DNA of 64,000 nt from Alsobacter sp045348435 (GCF_045348435.1 NZ_CP157484.1:868001-932000); one strand, 5' to 3'. Shown: positions 1-9,112, counted from the first letter of the stretch. The notes: generated by a model not told the origin, from the letters alone. Made by a program: numbers and translations.

Positions 1-254
1 TCGACTGGGGCCTGCACGACACGGTCATCGACGCCCTCGGCAACGAGATCATCTCCAACGCCTACCGGGTCAACTCCATCAAGATCCGCCTCATCCGCGA
101 GGAGCGGGTCCGCATCCTGGACAGCCTGCTCGTTTCGGTGATGCACGAGCATCTGCGCATTCTCGACGCCTTTGAGGCGCGCGATCCGGCGGCCGCCGTC
201 GCCGCCGTGGAGGCCCATATCGCGAGTTCGCGGGCGAGAGCCATCGGCATGTAG
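1..254 (+). CDS. GntR family regulator, C-terminal FCD domain (5' partial)
   Basis: The frame is open from the window edge (first full codon at base 3) to TAG at 252-254, giving 83 residues. The helical pattern, with an HDTVIDALGN start, an HEHLRILDAFEARDP stretch and a final HIASSRARA helix, is that of the ligand-binding FCD domain of GntR-family (FadR subgroup) repressors, whose conserved His residues usually bind a metal and an organic acid. The DNA-binding winged helix would lie upstream, outside the window. It ends 57 bp before the TRAP binding-protein gene on the same strand, so control of that transporter by its substrate is the likely role; that is inference from position. Confidence 0.82.
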   Translation, partial: DWGLHDTVIDALGNEIISNAYRVNSIKIRLIREERVRILDSLLVSVMHEHLRILDAFEARDPAAAVAAVEAHIASSRARAIGM

Positions 255-311
255 CCAAGATCCGGGAGCCGCGCCGCCAGAGCCCGGCCCCGCCATACGG
301 GAGGAGAGACC

Positions 312-1310
312 ATGACCAGGATCACCAGGCGCGCCTTCACGGCCGCCACGCTCGGGGCCGGCGCCGCCGGCGTGTTCATGCCGGCCATCGGCGCCCGCGC
401 CCAGGCCGTCGTGCTGCGCTGGGGAGACGGCCAGGCCCCCAACCATCCCTCGCCGATGAGCGCGGAGCGCGCCGCCAAGGACGTCAAGGAGAAGACCGGC
501 GGACGCGTCGACATCCAGAGCTTCCCGGGCGGGCAGCTCGGCGGTTCGCGCGACATGGTCGAGTCGGTCTCCAGCGGCGCGCTCACCATGGTGACCGAGG
601 GAGCGGCGCTGCTGGGCCAGTTCGTGCCGCAGCTCTCCATCATCGAGGCGCCCTATCTCTGGCGCGACGCCGACCACCTGTCCAAGGCCCTCAACTCGCC
701 CCTGATGGACGAGCTCAACAAGGTGCTGGTCGAAAAGCGCGGCATGCGCGTGATCGCGCCGACCTATTACGGCAAGCGCCACCTCACCACCGGCTCCAAG
801 CCGGTGAAGACCGCCGACGACATGAAGGGCTTCAAGCTGCGCGTGCCGGAGGTCGACACCTTCAAGGCCATGGCGGAGGCCTGGGGGGCTAAGCCCACCC
901 CGCTCAACTTCAACGAGCTCTATCTGGCGCTGTCGCAGGGCGCGGTGGACGGGCAGGAGAACCCGTTGCCCACCCTGCAGAGCGGCAAGCTCTACGAGGT
1001 CCAGAAATACCTCGTCCTCACCGGCCACATCATCACGCCGCGGCTCGTCATCGTGAACGAGGCCGCCTGGCGCAAGCTCAGCGACGCCGACCGCGAGGTG
1101 GTCCAGCAGTCGATCAAGGCGGCCTCCGAGTGGCAGGACAAGGAGATCCTCGGCCAGGAGGCGAACCTCACCGCCACCTTCCAGAAGGCCGGCATGACGG
1201 TGATCGAGCCGGACCTGGAGAGCTTCCGCAAGCCGGTGCTGGCCACCGTGCCGCAGAAATTCGAGGCCAAGTGGGGCAAGGGCCTGTGGGACCGCATCGC
1301 GGCCATGTGA
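312..1310 (+). CDS. TRAP transporter substrate-binding protein, DctP family
   Basis: This 332-residue periplasmic solute receptor feeds the TRAP permeases encoded next. The N-terminus carries a twin-arginine motif (TRRAF, residues 5-9), a hydrophobic stretch and an AxA-type cleavage region near residue 30, so Tat export is likely. The body has the DctP pattern, with a central GFKLRVPEVDTFKAMAEAWG segment around 178-197 that carries the conserved Arg which usually pairs with a substrate carboxylate, followed by a GAVDGQENPLP motif. The start is preceded by GGGAGGAGA. Substrate is unknown; C4-dicarboxylates or related organic acids are typical for the family. A strong hairpin follows the gene. 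Confidence 0.93.
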   Translation: MTRITRRAFTAATLGAGAAGVFMPAIGARAQAVVLRWGDGQAPNHPSPMSAERAAKDVKEKTGGRVDIQSFPGGQLGGSRDMVESVSSGALTMVTEGAALLGQFVPQLSIIEAPYLWRDADHLSKALNSPLMDELNKVLVEKRGMRVIAPTYYGKRHLTTGSKPVKTADDMKGFKLRVPEVDTFKAMAEAWGAKPTPLNFNELYLALSQGAVDGQENPLPTLQSGKLYEVQKYLVLTGHIITPRLVIVNEAAWRKLSDADREVVQQSIKAASEWQDKEILGQEANLTATFQKAGMTVIEPDLESFRKPVLATVPQKFEAKWGKGLWDRIAAM

Positions 1311-1331
1311 GGCGACGGCGCCCCGTTTCCG

Positions 1332-1360
1332 CCTTCCCGGCGCGCCGAGCGCCGGGAAGG
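1332..1360 (+). terminator. Perfect 12-bp stem-loop between TRAP receptor and permease genes
   Basis: Bases 1332-1343 and 1349-1360 are perfect inverse complements with a 5-nt loop (GCCGA). No T-run follows, so this is more likely an mRNA-stabilising or partly terminating element than a full terminator. It would let the receptor be made in excess over the two membrane subunits that follow. Confidence 0.7.
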
Positions 1361-1402
1361 ATTCCAGACCGCGCATCCTTCGTCCCCGTCCGCAGGCCTT
1401 CC

Positions 1403-1936
1403 ATGCTCCAGCGCCTCCCCGGCCTCATCGACCGCGCCCTCGCGCTCGCCTCCATGGCGGTCGTGGCGCTGCTGCTGATTTGCGTGCTGCTCGGGGTGTT
1501 CACCCGCGCGGCCGGCGAGCCGCTGATCTGGACCGACGAGGTCGCCCGGCTGCTGATGGTGTGGCTCGCCTGCCTGGGCTGGACCCTGGCCAGCCGGCGG
1601 CGCTCCCACATCCGGGTGCGTTACTTCCTCGACAAGCTGCCGCTGTCCTGGCAGCCGCAGGCCGAGCGCGTCATGCAGGCCGCGATCGTGCTCTTTGGCG
1701 TGCTGACGACCTGGTACGCGGCGGATCTGGTGGAGCGGAACTGGGAGATCGAGGCGACGTCGCTCGCCTTCTCGATCTCGTGGATGTATGTGCCGCTCGT
1801 CCTGGCCGGCGTCGCCACGGCGGCGCAGGGCGTGGCGGAGGCGCTGCGGCCCGAGCACCGGGCGCCGCCCATGAGGGCCGCGGCCGGCATGGACGACGTC
1901 GCGCCCGTCACGCCGGCCGGCAAGGGTGTGGAATGA
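1403..1936 (+). CDS. TRAP transporter small permease, DctQ family
   Basis: 177 residues with four hydrophobic segments (about 13-35, 47-64, 88-108 and 126-148) and the conserved DctQ signature WTDEVARLLMVWLACLG near residues 43-59. In the membrane it pairs with the large DctM subunit of the Na+-driven importer. ATG 1403 was chosen because it begins the first hydrophobic helix; the open frame extends upstream only through receptor-coding sequence. It overlaps the next gene by the ATGA at 1933-1936, implying translational coupling. The C-terminal 30 residues are Ala/Pro/Met-rich and cytoplasmic-looking. Confidence 0.92.
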   Translation: MLQRLPGLIDRALALASMAVVALLLICVLLGVFTRAAGEPLIWTDEVARLLMVWLACLGWTLASRRRSHIRVRYFLDKLPLSWQPQAERVMQAAIVLFGVLTTWYAADLVERNWEIEATSLAFSISWMYVPLVLAGVATAAQGVAEALRPEHRAPPMRAAAGMDDVAPVTPAGKGVE

Positions 1937-3219
1937 CCCAGCTCATCGCCACCATCGCGGCGGTCTGGTTCGCCTCCATCCTGATCGGGATGCCGCTCTT
2001 CGCCTCGATGGGGCTGGCGGCCTTCGCCTTCGTGCACTTCGCCGGCCTGTCGGACTCCATCGTCCCGCAGAAGATGGCGCAGGCGATGAACTCCTTCCCG
2101 ATCGTGGCCGCGCCGCTCTTCATCCTGATGGGCAACATCCTGGGCGCGGCCAAGATCACGGACCGCATCGTCGCCTTCGCCAGCGCGCTCATCGGCTGGC
2201 TGCGCGGCGGCTACGCCCACGCCAGCATCCTGGCCAGCATGATCTTCGCCGGCATGGTGGGCTCGGCCGTGGCCGACGCCGCCGGCTCCGGCGCCATCGA
2301 GATCCGCTCCATGCGCCGCGCCGGCTACAAGCCCGAGACCGCGGCGGCGATCACGGCGGCGGCCGCCACCATCGGGCCGATCATCCCGCCGAGCCTGCCC
2401 ATGGTGATCTACGGCGTCACCGCCGACGTCTCCATCGGCCGGCTCTTCCTGGCGGGCGTGGTCCCGGGCGTCCTCATGGGCCTGTCGCTGATGGCCATGG
2501 TGGCCGTCGTGGCCCGCCGGCAGGGCTTCGCGCGCCAGAAATTCCAGGGCTTCCGCCGCATCGGCCGCACTTTCCTGGACGGCTTCTTCGCCCTGATGGC
2601 GCCGGTGCTGCTGCTGGGCGGCATGTTCAGCGGCGCCTTCACGCCCACCGAGGCCGCCGCGGTGGCGACGCTCTACGCCCTCGTCCTGGGCCTCTACGTC
2701 TACCGCACGCTGGAGTGGCGGCAGATCCCCGAGCTGATGGTCGACGCCGCCGAGACCATGGGCCTCGTCGCCGCGCTCGTGATGGTGGCGGGCGCGCTCG
2801 GCTGGTGCATGTCGATCTCGCGCGTGCCGCAGACGCTGTCGCCCTTGATCGTCGCCACGATCAGCAGCCCGATCGTGTTCCTGCTGGCCTGCAACCTGAT
2901 CCTGCTCGTCGTCGGCTGCTTCATGGAGGCGCTCGCCGCCATGCTGCTGCTGATCCCCATCATGGTCCCGGCGGCGCATTCCTTCGGGGTGGATCCGGTC
3001 CAGTTCGGGCTGATCATGATCTTCAACCTGATTCTCGGCACCATCCACCCGCCCATCGGGGTGGTGCTGTTCGTGGTGTCGCGCATCGCGGGGATCAGCT
3101 TCGAGGCGATGTCGAGGGCCATCCTGCCCTGGCTCGTGCCGCTGCTCGTGGTCCTCCTCGCCATCACGATCTGGCCGCCGCTGACGACGGCCCTGCCGAA
3201 CCTGCTGATGGGCAAATAG
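1933..3219 (+). CDS. TRAP transporter large permease, DctM family
   Basis: 428 residues, the usual length for DctM, with about a dozen hydrophobic helices. Family marks seen are the FPIVAAPLFILMGNILG helix near residue 56, GSAVADAAGSGAIEI in the re-entrant region, the IGPIIPPSLPMVIYG motif near 140, and ILGTIHPPIGVVLFV towards the C-terminus. It forms the ion-coupled translocation channel for the substrate delivered by the receptor encoded at 312. It overlaps dctQ by four bases. It ends 9 bp from the convergent ABC ATPase gene, with no room for a private terminator. Confidence 0.94.
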   Translation: MTQLIATIAAVWFASILIGMPLFASMGLAAFAFVHFAGLSDSIVPQKMAQAMNSFPIVAAPLFILMGNILGAAKITDRIVAFASALIGWLRGGYAHASILASMIFAGMVGSAVADAAGSGAIEIRSMRRAGYKPETAAAITAAAATIGPIIPPSLPMVIYGVTADVSIGRLFLAGVVPGVLMGLSLMAMVAVVARRQGFARQKFQGFRRIGRTFLDGFFALMAPVLLLGGMFSGAFTPTEAAAVATLYALVLGLYVYRTLEWRQIPELMVDAAETMGLVAALVMVAGALGWCMSISRVPQTLSPLIVATISSPIVFLLACNLILLVVGCFMEALAAMLLLIPIMVPAAHSFGVDPVQFGLIMIFNLILGTIHPPIGVVLFVVSRIAGISFEAMSRAILPWLVPLLVVLLAITIWPPLTTALPNLLMGK

Positions 3220-3228
3220 GCCGGCGGC

Positions 3229-4239
3229 TCAGGCCCGCTCCAGCGCGACCTCGTTCAGCCGGCACGCCGACTGGTGCGCCGGACCGACCTCCAGCAAGGG
3301 CGGGCGGCCCTCGCGGCAGACCTCCATGGCCCGGGGGCAGCGCGGGTGGAAGTGGCAGCCGGCCGGCGGGTGGAGCGGGGAGGGGATCTCGCCCTTCAGG
3401 GCCGTGAAGCGCCTTTTACGGACGTCGAGGCGCGGGACCTCGGCCAGCAGCGCCTGCGTGTAGGGGTGGTTGGGGCGGGAGAAGAGCTCGTCCGCCGGCG
3501 CCAGCTCGACGATGCGGCCGAGATACATCACGGCCACGCGGTCGGCGATGTGCTCGACCACGCCGAGATCATGCGAGACGAACAGGTAGGTGAGATCAAG
3601 ATCCCGCCGCAAGTCCATGAAGAGATTCAGCACCTGCGCCTGGATCGAGACGTCGAGGGCGGCGACCGCCTCGTCGCAGACCAGCACCTTGGGCTGCACG
3701 GCCAGCGCCCGCGCGATGCCGATGCGGGCGCGCTGGCCGCCGGAGAACTGGTGCGGATAGCGCCCCATCACGGCCGGGTCCAGCCCGACGCGGGTGAGCG
3801 TCTCGGCCACATAGTCCCGCCGTTTCGCGGCGGTCACGAGGCCGTGCACCATCGGGGCCTCGCCGACGATCTCCTCGACGCGCATGCGCGGATTGAGCGA
3901 GGCCATCGGGTCCTGGAAGATCATCTGGATGGCGAGGTCCGCCTCGCGCCGCCTCGGCCCGTCCAGCTTGGCCACGTCCTGGCCCCGGTAGCGGATGACG
4001 CCCTCGGTGGGGTCCATGACGCCCGCCGCCATGCGGCCGAGCGTGGACTTGCCGCAGCCGGATTCGCCCACGAGCCCCAGCACCTCGCCGGGGCGGATGT
4101 CGAGGCTGACGCCGTCGACCGCCCGCACCACCTGGTCGCGCAGGCCCGCGCCCAGCAGGTTGGCGAATTTGCCGGCGAGATCGACCCGCTTCACGAAGCG
4201 CTTGGACACGCCCTCGATGCTGACGATGGGCTCGATCAT
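3229..4239 (-). CDS. Peptide-type ABC transporter ATP-binding protein (DppF/OppF family)
   Basis: 336-residue nucleotide-binding subunit. Walker A is GESGCGKST, the signature is FSGGQRARIGIARAL, and Walker B runs into DEAVAALDVS, where Ala replaces the Pro usual in DEP; the catalytic Glu is kept. The C-terminal oligopeptide/dipeptide domain ends with a Cys-rich segment (CHFHPRCPRAMEVC), the Fe-S-type motif common in DppD/F proteins. Its start overlaps the stop of the previous gene by four bases. Last gene of the minus-strand importer operon. The substrate could be dipeptides, nickel, glutathione or opines; it is not resolvable here. Confidence 0.94.
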   Translation of the reverse strand: MIEPIVSIEGVSKRFVKRVDLAGKFANLLGAGLRDQVVRAVDGVSLDIRPGEVLGLVGESGCGKSTLGRMAAGVMDPTEGVIRYRGQDVAKLDGPRRREADLAIQMIFQDPMASLNPRMRVEEIVGEAPMVHGLVTAAKRRDYVAETLTRVGLDPAVMGRYPHQFSGGQRARIGIARALAVQPKVLVCDEAVAALDVSIQAQVLNLFMDLRRDLDLTYLFVSHDLGVVEHIADRVAVMYLGRIVELAPADELFSRPNHPYTQALLAEVPRLDVRKRRFTALKGEIPSPLHPPAGCHFHPRCPRAMEVCREGRPPLLEVGPAHQSACRLNEVALERA

Positions 4240-5219
4240 GCGGCGACCCCTTCGGCCGCCAGCGGATGGATGCAGCGGAAGGCGCGCTCGCCCGGCTCGG
4301 AGAAGAGCGGCGGGGCCTCCACCCGGCAGGCCGCGTCGGCGCGGGGGCAGCGCGGCGCGAAGGCGCAGCCCGGCGGCAGGTTGGCCAGCGACGGCGTCAT
4401 GCCGGGAATCTGCGCCAGCGGCGACCCGCGACGGTTGCGGCTCGGTACCGAGCCGATGAGCCCGGCCGTGTAAGGATGGCGCGGCGCGTCCAGCACCGGA
4501 TCGACCGGGCCGACCTCGACGATGCGACCCGCATACATCACCGCGACCCGGTCGGCGAGGCCGGCCACCACGGCGAGGTCATGCGTGATCCACACCAGCG
4601 CGGTCCCGGTCTCGGCGCAGAGCTGCTGCACCTCGGCGAGGATCTGCGCCTGGATGGTGACGTCGAGCGCGGTGGTCGGCTCGTCGGCGACCAGCAGGGA
4701 CGGCCCGTGCAGCAGCGCGATCGCGATGGCGACGCGCTGGCGCATGCCGCCCGAAAACTGGTGCGGGTAGCTGGTCAGCCGTTCCTGCGGCGACGGGATG
4801 CCGACGCGGGCCAGCGCCTGGGCGGCCCGGTCGCGCGCGGCCTTCTCCGACACGGGCTCATGCGCCCGGATGGCCTCGATCATCTGGGTATCGACGCGCA
4901 GCACCGGGTTGAGGGTGGTCATCGGATCCTGGAAGATCATCGCGATCCGCCGGCCGCGCAGCCGGCGCAGCTCCCGCTCCGGCAGCCCGACGAGCTCGCG
5001 CCCCTCGAACTGGATCGAGCCCGCCGTGATCCGCCCCGGGGCGTCGATGAGGCCCATGACGGCGAGCCCGGTGACCGACTTGCCGGAGCCGGATTCGCCC
5101 ACCAGCCCCAGCACCTCGCCGCGGTTCACCGTAAGGCTGACGCCGTCCACGGCCTTCACCACGCCCTCGCGCGTGCCGAACGAGACGGCGAGGTCGCGCA
5201 CCTCCAGGACGGGGGTCAT
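4236..5219 (-). CDS. Peptide-type ABC transporter ATP-binding protein (DppD/OppD family)
   Basis: 327 residues from ATG at 5219, chosen because it gives the exact family N-terminus (MTPVLEVRDLAVSFG) and an ATGA overlap with the preceding permease; the open frame upstream is a shadow of that permease. Walker A GESGSGKSVT, signature FSGGMRQRVAIAIAL, Walker B LLVADEPTTALDVT, and a C-terminal Cys cluster CAFAPRCPRADAAC. It partners with the DppF-like subunit to power import through the DppB/DppC-like pore. Confidence 0.94.
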   Translation of the reverse strand: MTPVLEVRDLAVSFGTREGVVKAVDGVSLTVNRGEVLGLVGESGSGKSVTGLAVMGLIDAPGRITAGSIQFEGRELVGLPERELRRLRGRRIAMIFQDPMTTLNPVLRVDTQMIEAIRAHEPVSEKAARDRAAQALARVGIPSPQERLTSYPHQFSGGMRQRVAIAIALLHGPSLLVADEPTTALDVTIQAQILAEVQQLCAETGTALVWITHDLAVVAGLADRVAVMYAGRIVEVGPVDPVLDAPRHPYTAGLIGSVPSRNRRGSPLAQIPGMTPSLANLPPGCAFAPRCPRADAACRVEAPPLFSEPGERAFRCIHPLAAEGVAA

Positions 5220-6145
5220 CGGTTCAGCCTCGGATTCAGCACGTCGCGCAGGCGGTCGCCGACGAGGTTGATGGCCACGATGGCGACGACGAGCGCCACG
5301 CCCGGATAGGTCGAGATCCAGTACTTGCCGGAGAGAAGGTAGTCGTAGCCGTTCTTGATCAGCAGCCCGAGCGAGGGCTCGGTCACCGGCACGCCGACGC
5401 CCAGGAAGGAGAGCGTCGCCTCCAGCGCGATGGCGTGGGCCACCTGCACGGTGGCGACCACGATGAGGGGCGGCAGGCAGTTCGGCAGCAGGTGCCGGAA
5501 GACGATGCGGCTGCGCGGCAGCGCCAGGCAGCGCGCCGCCTCGATATAGTCGCGCCCGCGCTCCACCAGCGCCGAGCCGCGGACCGTGCGCGCGTAATAG
5601 GCCCACTGCACGATGACGAGCGCGATGATCACCTTGTCGATGCCGCGCCCCCAGACCGCCAGCAGCACCAGCGCGATCAGAATGGCCGGGAAGGAGAGCT
5701 GCAGGTCCACCACCCGCATCACGAGGTTCTCGACCCGGCCGCCCGCATAGGCGGCCGCGACCCCGATCGAGGCGCCGATCGTGCAGGCGAACAGCGTGGA
5801 GACGACCCCGACGAAGAGCGAGATGCGCAGCCCGTACAGGATCGCCGACAGCATGTCGCGGCCCTGCTCGTCCGTGCCCAGCCGGTAGACGAAGCCGGCG
5901 GCCGCCTGGGAGCCGGGCGCGAGCGTCCCGTCCATGATGTCGAGCTGGGCGAGGTCATAGGGGTTCTGCGGCGCGATCCAGGGCGCCGCCAGGGCGAGCG
6001 CCAGCAGCAGCGCCAGGAGGCCGACGCCCACGAAGGCGAGCGGCGTGTCGAAATAGGCCGCGGCGCGGCGCCTCGCCAGGCTCTCGCCGCGCTCGATGCG
6101 CTCGGGTGGGATGGCCGCCGCGGGCGGGCCCAGCACGTCCGTCAT
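5216..6145 (-). CDS. Peptide-type ABC transporter permease (DppC/OppC family)
   Basis: 309-residue inner-membrane subunit with an N-terminal cytoplasmic tail of about 35 residues, a first membrane helix at about 36-55 and the OppC N-terminal domain (APQNPYDL). The cytoplasmic EAA loop (YIEAARCLALPRSRIVFRHLLP) contacts the ATPases, and the LGTDEQGRDMLS motif is typical. It begins 4 bp after the stop of the DppB-like gene and overlaps the next gene by ATGA, so the operon is tightly coupled. Confidence 0.94.
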   Translation of the reverse strand: MTDVLGPPAAAIPPERIERGESLARRRAAAYFDTPLAFVGVGLLALLLALALAAPWIAPQNPYDLAQLDIMDGTLAPGSQAAAGFVYRLGTDEQGRDMLSAILYGLRISLFVGVVSTLFACTIGASIGVAAAYAGGRVENLVMRVVDLQLSFPAILIALVLLAVWGRGIDKVIIALVIVQWAYYARTVRGSALVERGRDYIEAARCLALPRSRIVFRHLLPNCLPPLIVVATVQVAHAIALEATLSFLGVGVPVTEPSLGLLIKNGYDYLLSGKYWISTYPGVALVVAIVAINLVGDRLRDVLNPRLNR

Positions 6146-6149
6146 GGCG

Positions 6150-7127
6150 TCAGGACCCCTGCTCGGAGAGGCGCACCCGGGGATCGAGCGCTGCGTAGAT
6201 GAGGTCCACGATGAAGTTGATGACCACGAACACCACCACCACCATCATCAGGTAGGCGACGATGATGGGCCGGTCGAGCCGGCCGATGCTGTCGATCAGC
6301 AGCTTGCCCATGCCCGGATAGGCGAAGACGGTCTCGGTCACCACCGCGAAGGCGATCATGGAGCCGAACTCCAGCCCCAGCACGGTGGTGATGGGGATCA
6401 TGATGTTCTTCAGGATGTGCACCATCACGATGCGGGCCGGCGACAGGCCCTTGGCGCGGGCGAAGCGCACATAGTCCTGCAGCATGGCCTCGCGTGTCCC
6501 GGCCCGGGCGAGGCGGATGACCAGCGCCGCCTTGTAGAGCGCCAGCGTGACGGCGGGCAGGACGAGGTGCTTCAGCCCGTCCAGCGTCAGGAAGCTGACG
6601 GGCACGCCGAACAGGTTCACCGTCTCGCCGCGCCCGCCGGAGGGCAGCCAGCGCAGCTGCACGGCGAAGAGCAGGATCAGCATCAGGCCGATCCAGAAAT
6701 TCGGCAGCGAGAAGCCCAGGATCGAGCCCGTCATGACGCTGCGGCCGATCCAGGACTGCGGCCGCAGGCCGGCCAGCATGCCCAGCGGAATGCCGAACAG
6801 GATGGAGACGACGAGCGCCGCTAAAGCGAGCTCCATGGTGGCGGGCATGCGCTGCGCGATCAGCTTCAGCGCCGGTTCGTTGAACACGAAGGAGCGGCCG
6901 AGGTCGCCATGCAGGGCGTTCCACACGAAGAGGCCGAACTGCTCGTAGAGCGGCTTGTCCAGCCCGAGACGCGCCGCGATCTCGGCCATCTCCTTGGCGT
7001 CGGCGTTGGGGTTGGCGAGCACGTCGACCGGGTTGCCGACCATGTAGATGGACACGAACACGATGGCGCCCATCACGGCCACCACGAGCGCCGCCTGTCC
7101 GAGCCTCCGGATGAAATAGACGAGCAT
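6150..7127 (-). CDS. Peptide-type ABC transporter permease (DppB/OppB family)
   Basis: 325 residues with six hydrophobic segments. The N-terminus MLVYFIRRLGQAALVV is classic for DppB, the EAA-type loop is present (TREAMLQDYVRFARAKGLSP), and HGDLGRSFVFNEPALKLIAQRMPAT is the family's central region. It forms the pore with the DppC-like subunit. It is separated from the upstream binding-protein gene by a 176-bp palindromic spacer and from the next permease by only 4 bp. Confidence 0.94.
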   Translation of the reverse strand: MLVYFIRRLGQAALVVAVMGAIVFVSIYMVGNPVDVLANPNADAKEMAEIAARLGLDKPLYEQFGLFVWNALHGDLGRSFVFNEPALKLIAQRMPATMELALAALVVSILFGIPLGMLAGLRPQSWIGRSVMTGSILGFSLPNFWIGLMLILLFAVQLRWLPSGGRGETVNLFGVPVSFLTLDGLKHLVLPAVTLALYKAALVIRLARAGTREAMLQDYVRFARAKGLSPARIVMVHILKNIMIPITTVLGLEFGSMIAFAVVTETVFAYPGMGKLLIDSIGRLDRPIIVAYLMMVVVVFVVINFIVDLIYAALDPRVRLSEQGS

Positions 7128-7169
7128 TCAAAGGCTCCGTTGGCGGTCGAGGCGACCCAGCAAATCCGC

Positions 7170-7277
7170 CGTCATCCCCGGCCGGAGCGGCGAAGCCGCG
7201 GAGGGGAAGGGGATCCAGCCTTCTCCGGAGAGCGCTCTGGATCCCCGTCCCGGTGCTTCGCGCCGCTGGGGATGACG
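7170..7277. repeat. Intergenic palindromic element between ABC receptor and permease genes
   Basis: Nested inverted repeats fill the gap. The outer arms CGTCATCCCC (7170-7179) and GGGGATGACG (7268-7277) are perfect complements. Middle arms around GCGGCGAAGC (7187-7196) pair imperfectly with 7255-7266. The inner arms GGGGATCCAG (7209-7218) and CTGGATCCCC (7237-7246) are perfect. The form is that of REP-like extragenic palindromes of rhizobial genomes. In the transcript it would fold between the receptor and permease messages. Confidence 0.75.
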
Positions 7278-7303
7278 CTGGGCGTGGGCGTCAGTCGCCC
7301 GCC

Positions 7304-8920
7304 TCACTTGGCCGGCTTCACCTCATAGGCCAGCGTGTACTGGTCCACGCGCGGCTCGTAGCTGATGGTCTTGCGGAAGGCCCAGGGCGTCAGCTCGAAA
7401 TGCAGCGGGATGAGCGCCACATCCTCCATGGCGATCTTGGAGGCCTCCTGCAGCAGCGTCTCGCGGGCCTTGTCGTCGATGGTGGTCAGCGCCTTCTTGA
7501 CGAGGTCGTCCACGGCCGGGTTGGAGTAGCGTCCCCGGTTGGTGTTGCCGAAGCCCGGGGCGGCGTCCTGCGTGGTGATGAGCGCCACCAGCGAGTTCGA
7601 CATCTCGCCCGTGTCGGCGCCCCAGCCGGCCAGATAGGCCGAGAACTCGTATTTGTTGCGGCGCGTGAAGAAGGTCGAGGCCGTCATGGAATCGACGCCT
7701 GTCTTCACCCCGATGCGGGTGAACATCTGGGCGACCGCCTGGGCCACCTTCTCGTCGTTGATGTAGCGGTCGTTGGGCGAGCCCAGCGTCAGCTCGAACC
7801 CGTTCGGATAGCCGGCTTCGGCCAGCAGCTTCTTGGCGCCGTCGGGATCGTATTTCTCCGGCTTGCGATCCTCCGACGTGCCGAAAAGCGGCACGGGCAG
7901 CAGCTCGCCGGCGGATTTGGCGACCCCGCCCATGATGCGGTCCACGATGGCGTCGCGGTTGACCGCCTTGGAGAGCGCCAGCCTGACCCGCTTGTCGAGG
8001 AGCGGGTTCTTGCCGTCCGTTCCCTTGATGCCCGGCGTCTTCCAGTCCGCTCCCTTGAACTGGTCGAGATGGACATAGATGATCCGGTTCGACAGGCCCT
8101 GTACGATGGCCAGGCCGGACTTCTTGATGAGGTCGAAATCCTGGATCGGCGGGTTCTCGATCATGTCGACGTCGCCCGACACCAGCGCGGCGACGCGCGG
8201 GCCGGCGGAGGTGATCGGCCGGAACACGACCGTCTTCCAGTGCGGCTTCGCGCCCCAGTAGCCGTCATTGCGCTCCAGCGTCAGGCGGGTGCCGCGGGTG
8301 TATTCGGCGAGCTTGTAGGGGCCCGTGCCGACCGCCTTGGCGGGATCGTTGAAGTCGACCGACTTCGGCGGCGTCCCCAGGCCCTGGCAGCCGCCCTTCT
8401 TGAACGCCAGGTCGGATCCGGCGCCGTTCACGGCGGCCGAGATCACCCCGAAGACGCTCATGTCCAGCGGCATCAGCGGGTAGGGGCCCTTGGTCTTGAC
8501 CACGAGCGTCAGCGGGTCCGGGGCCTCCATGGCCTCGATGCCCTTGGTGGCGATGGTGAAGTTGGAGGGCGAGTTCTCGACCGTCGGGATGCGGCACACC
8601 GAATAGATGACGTCGCGCGCCGTGAAGTCGGCCCCGTTCGAGAACTTGACGCCGGGGCGCAGCTTGAACTCCCAGGTCTGGTCGTCCACCGCGCGCCAGG
8701 ACGAGGCCAGTCCCGGATAGGGCTTCTGGGTCGCGTCCATGAAGACCAGCGATTCGAAGATGTGCCGGCGCAGCGCGTTGTTCTGCCCCACATTGTGGAA
8801 ATGCGGATCGACGGAGGTGGCCTCCGAGGCGACGCCGATCTTCAACTCCTGCGCGAGGGCCGGGGCGGCGGCGAACACGGCGAGGCTCGCCACAGCGAAC
8901 GCGATACGCGAAAAGGCCAT
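7304..8920 (-). CDS. ABC transporter substrate-binding protein, family 5 (peptide type)
   Basis: 538-residue periplasmic receptor. ATG at 8920 was chosen because a GGAGGAG ribosome site lies 8 bp upstream and a Sec signal peptide follows at once (MAFSRIAFAVASLAVFAAAPALA, cleavage near residue 23); the open frame continues 22 codons upstream without a signal. The body has the family-5 pattern (TSVDPHF, a P-Y-PGLA-SW segment, GTGPYKLAEY, and KAVNRDAIVDRIM). First gene of the five-gene importer operon, followed by the palindromic spacer, so it is probably produced in excess over the membrane parts. Confidence 0.93.
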   Translation of the reverse strand: MAFSRIAFAVASLAVFAAAPALAQELKIGVASEATSVDPHFHNVGQNNALRRHIFESLVFMDATQKPYPGLASSWRAVDDQTWEFKLRPGVKFSNGADFTARDVIYSVCRIPTVENSPSNFTIATKGIEAMEAPDPLTLVVKTKGPYPLMPLDMSVFGVISAAVNGAGSDLAFKKGGCQGLGTPPKSVDFNDPAKAVGTGPYKLAEYTRGTRLTLERNDGYWGAKPHWKTVVFRPITSAGPRVAALVSGDVDMIENPPIQDFDLIKKSGLAIVQGLSNRIIYVHLDQFKGADWKTPGIKGTDGKNPLLDKRVRLALSKAVNRDAIVDRIMGGVAKSAGELLPVPLFGTSEDRKPEKYDPDGAKKLLAEAGYPNGFELTLGSPNDRYINDEKVAQAVAQMFTRIGVKTGVDSMTASTFFTRRNKYEFSAYLAGWGADTGEMSNSLVALITTQDAAPGFGNTNRGRYSNPAVDDLVKKALTTIDDKARETLLQEASKIAMEDVALIPLHFELTPWAFRKTISYEPRVDQYTLAYEVKPAK

Positions 8921-9112
8921 TTGACTGCTCCTCCCGCCGCCTTCTCCGCATCGATCGAGCGGGTGCGGCATCCTGCGGGGCAGCATAAGGAGAGATACGG
9001 ACCACGCAAGCGCGGGACGATGGGCGAGCGAGGCGTTTCGCCGTCTGCGTGCAGGAAGCTGTGGAGGGCGCCCGCGCCGGCGCCTAATGTCGCCGAGGCG
9101 GGGAGAACGCGC

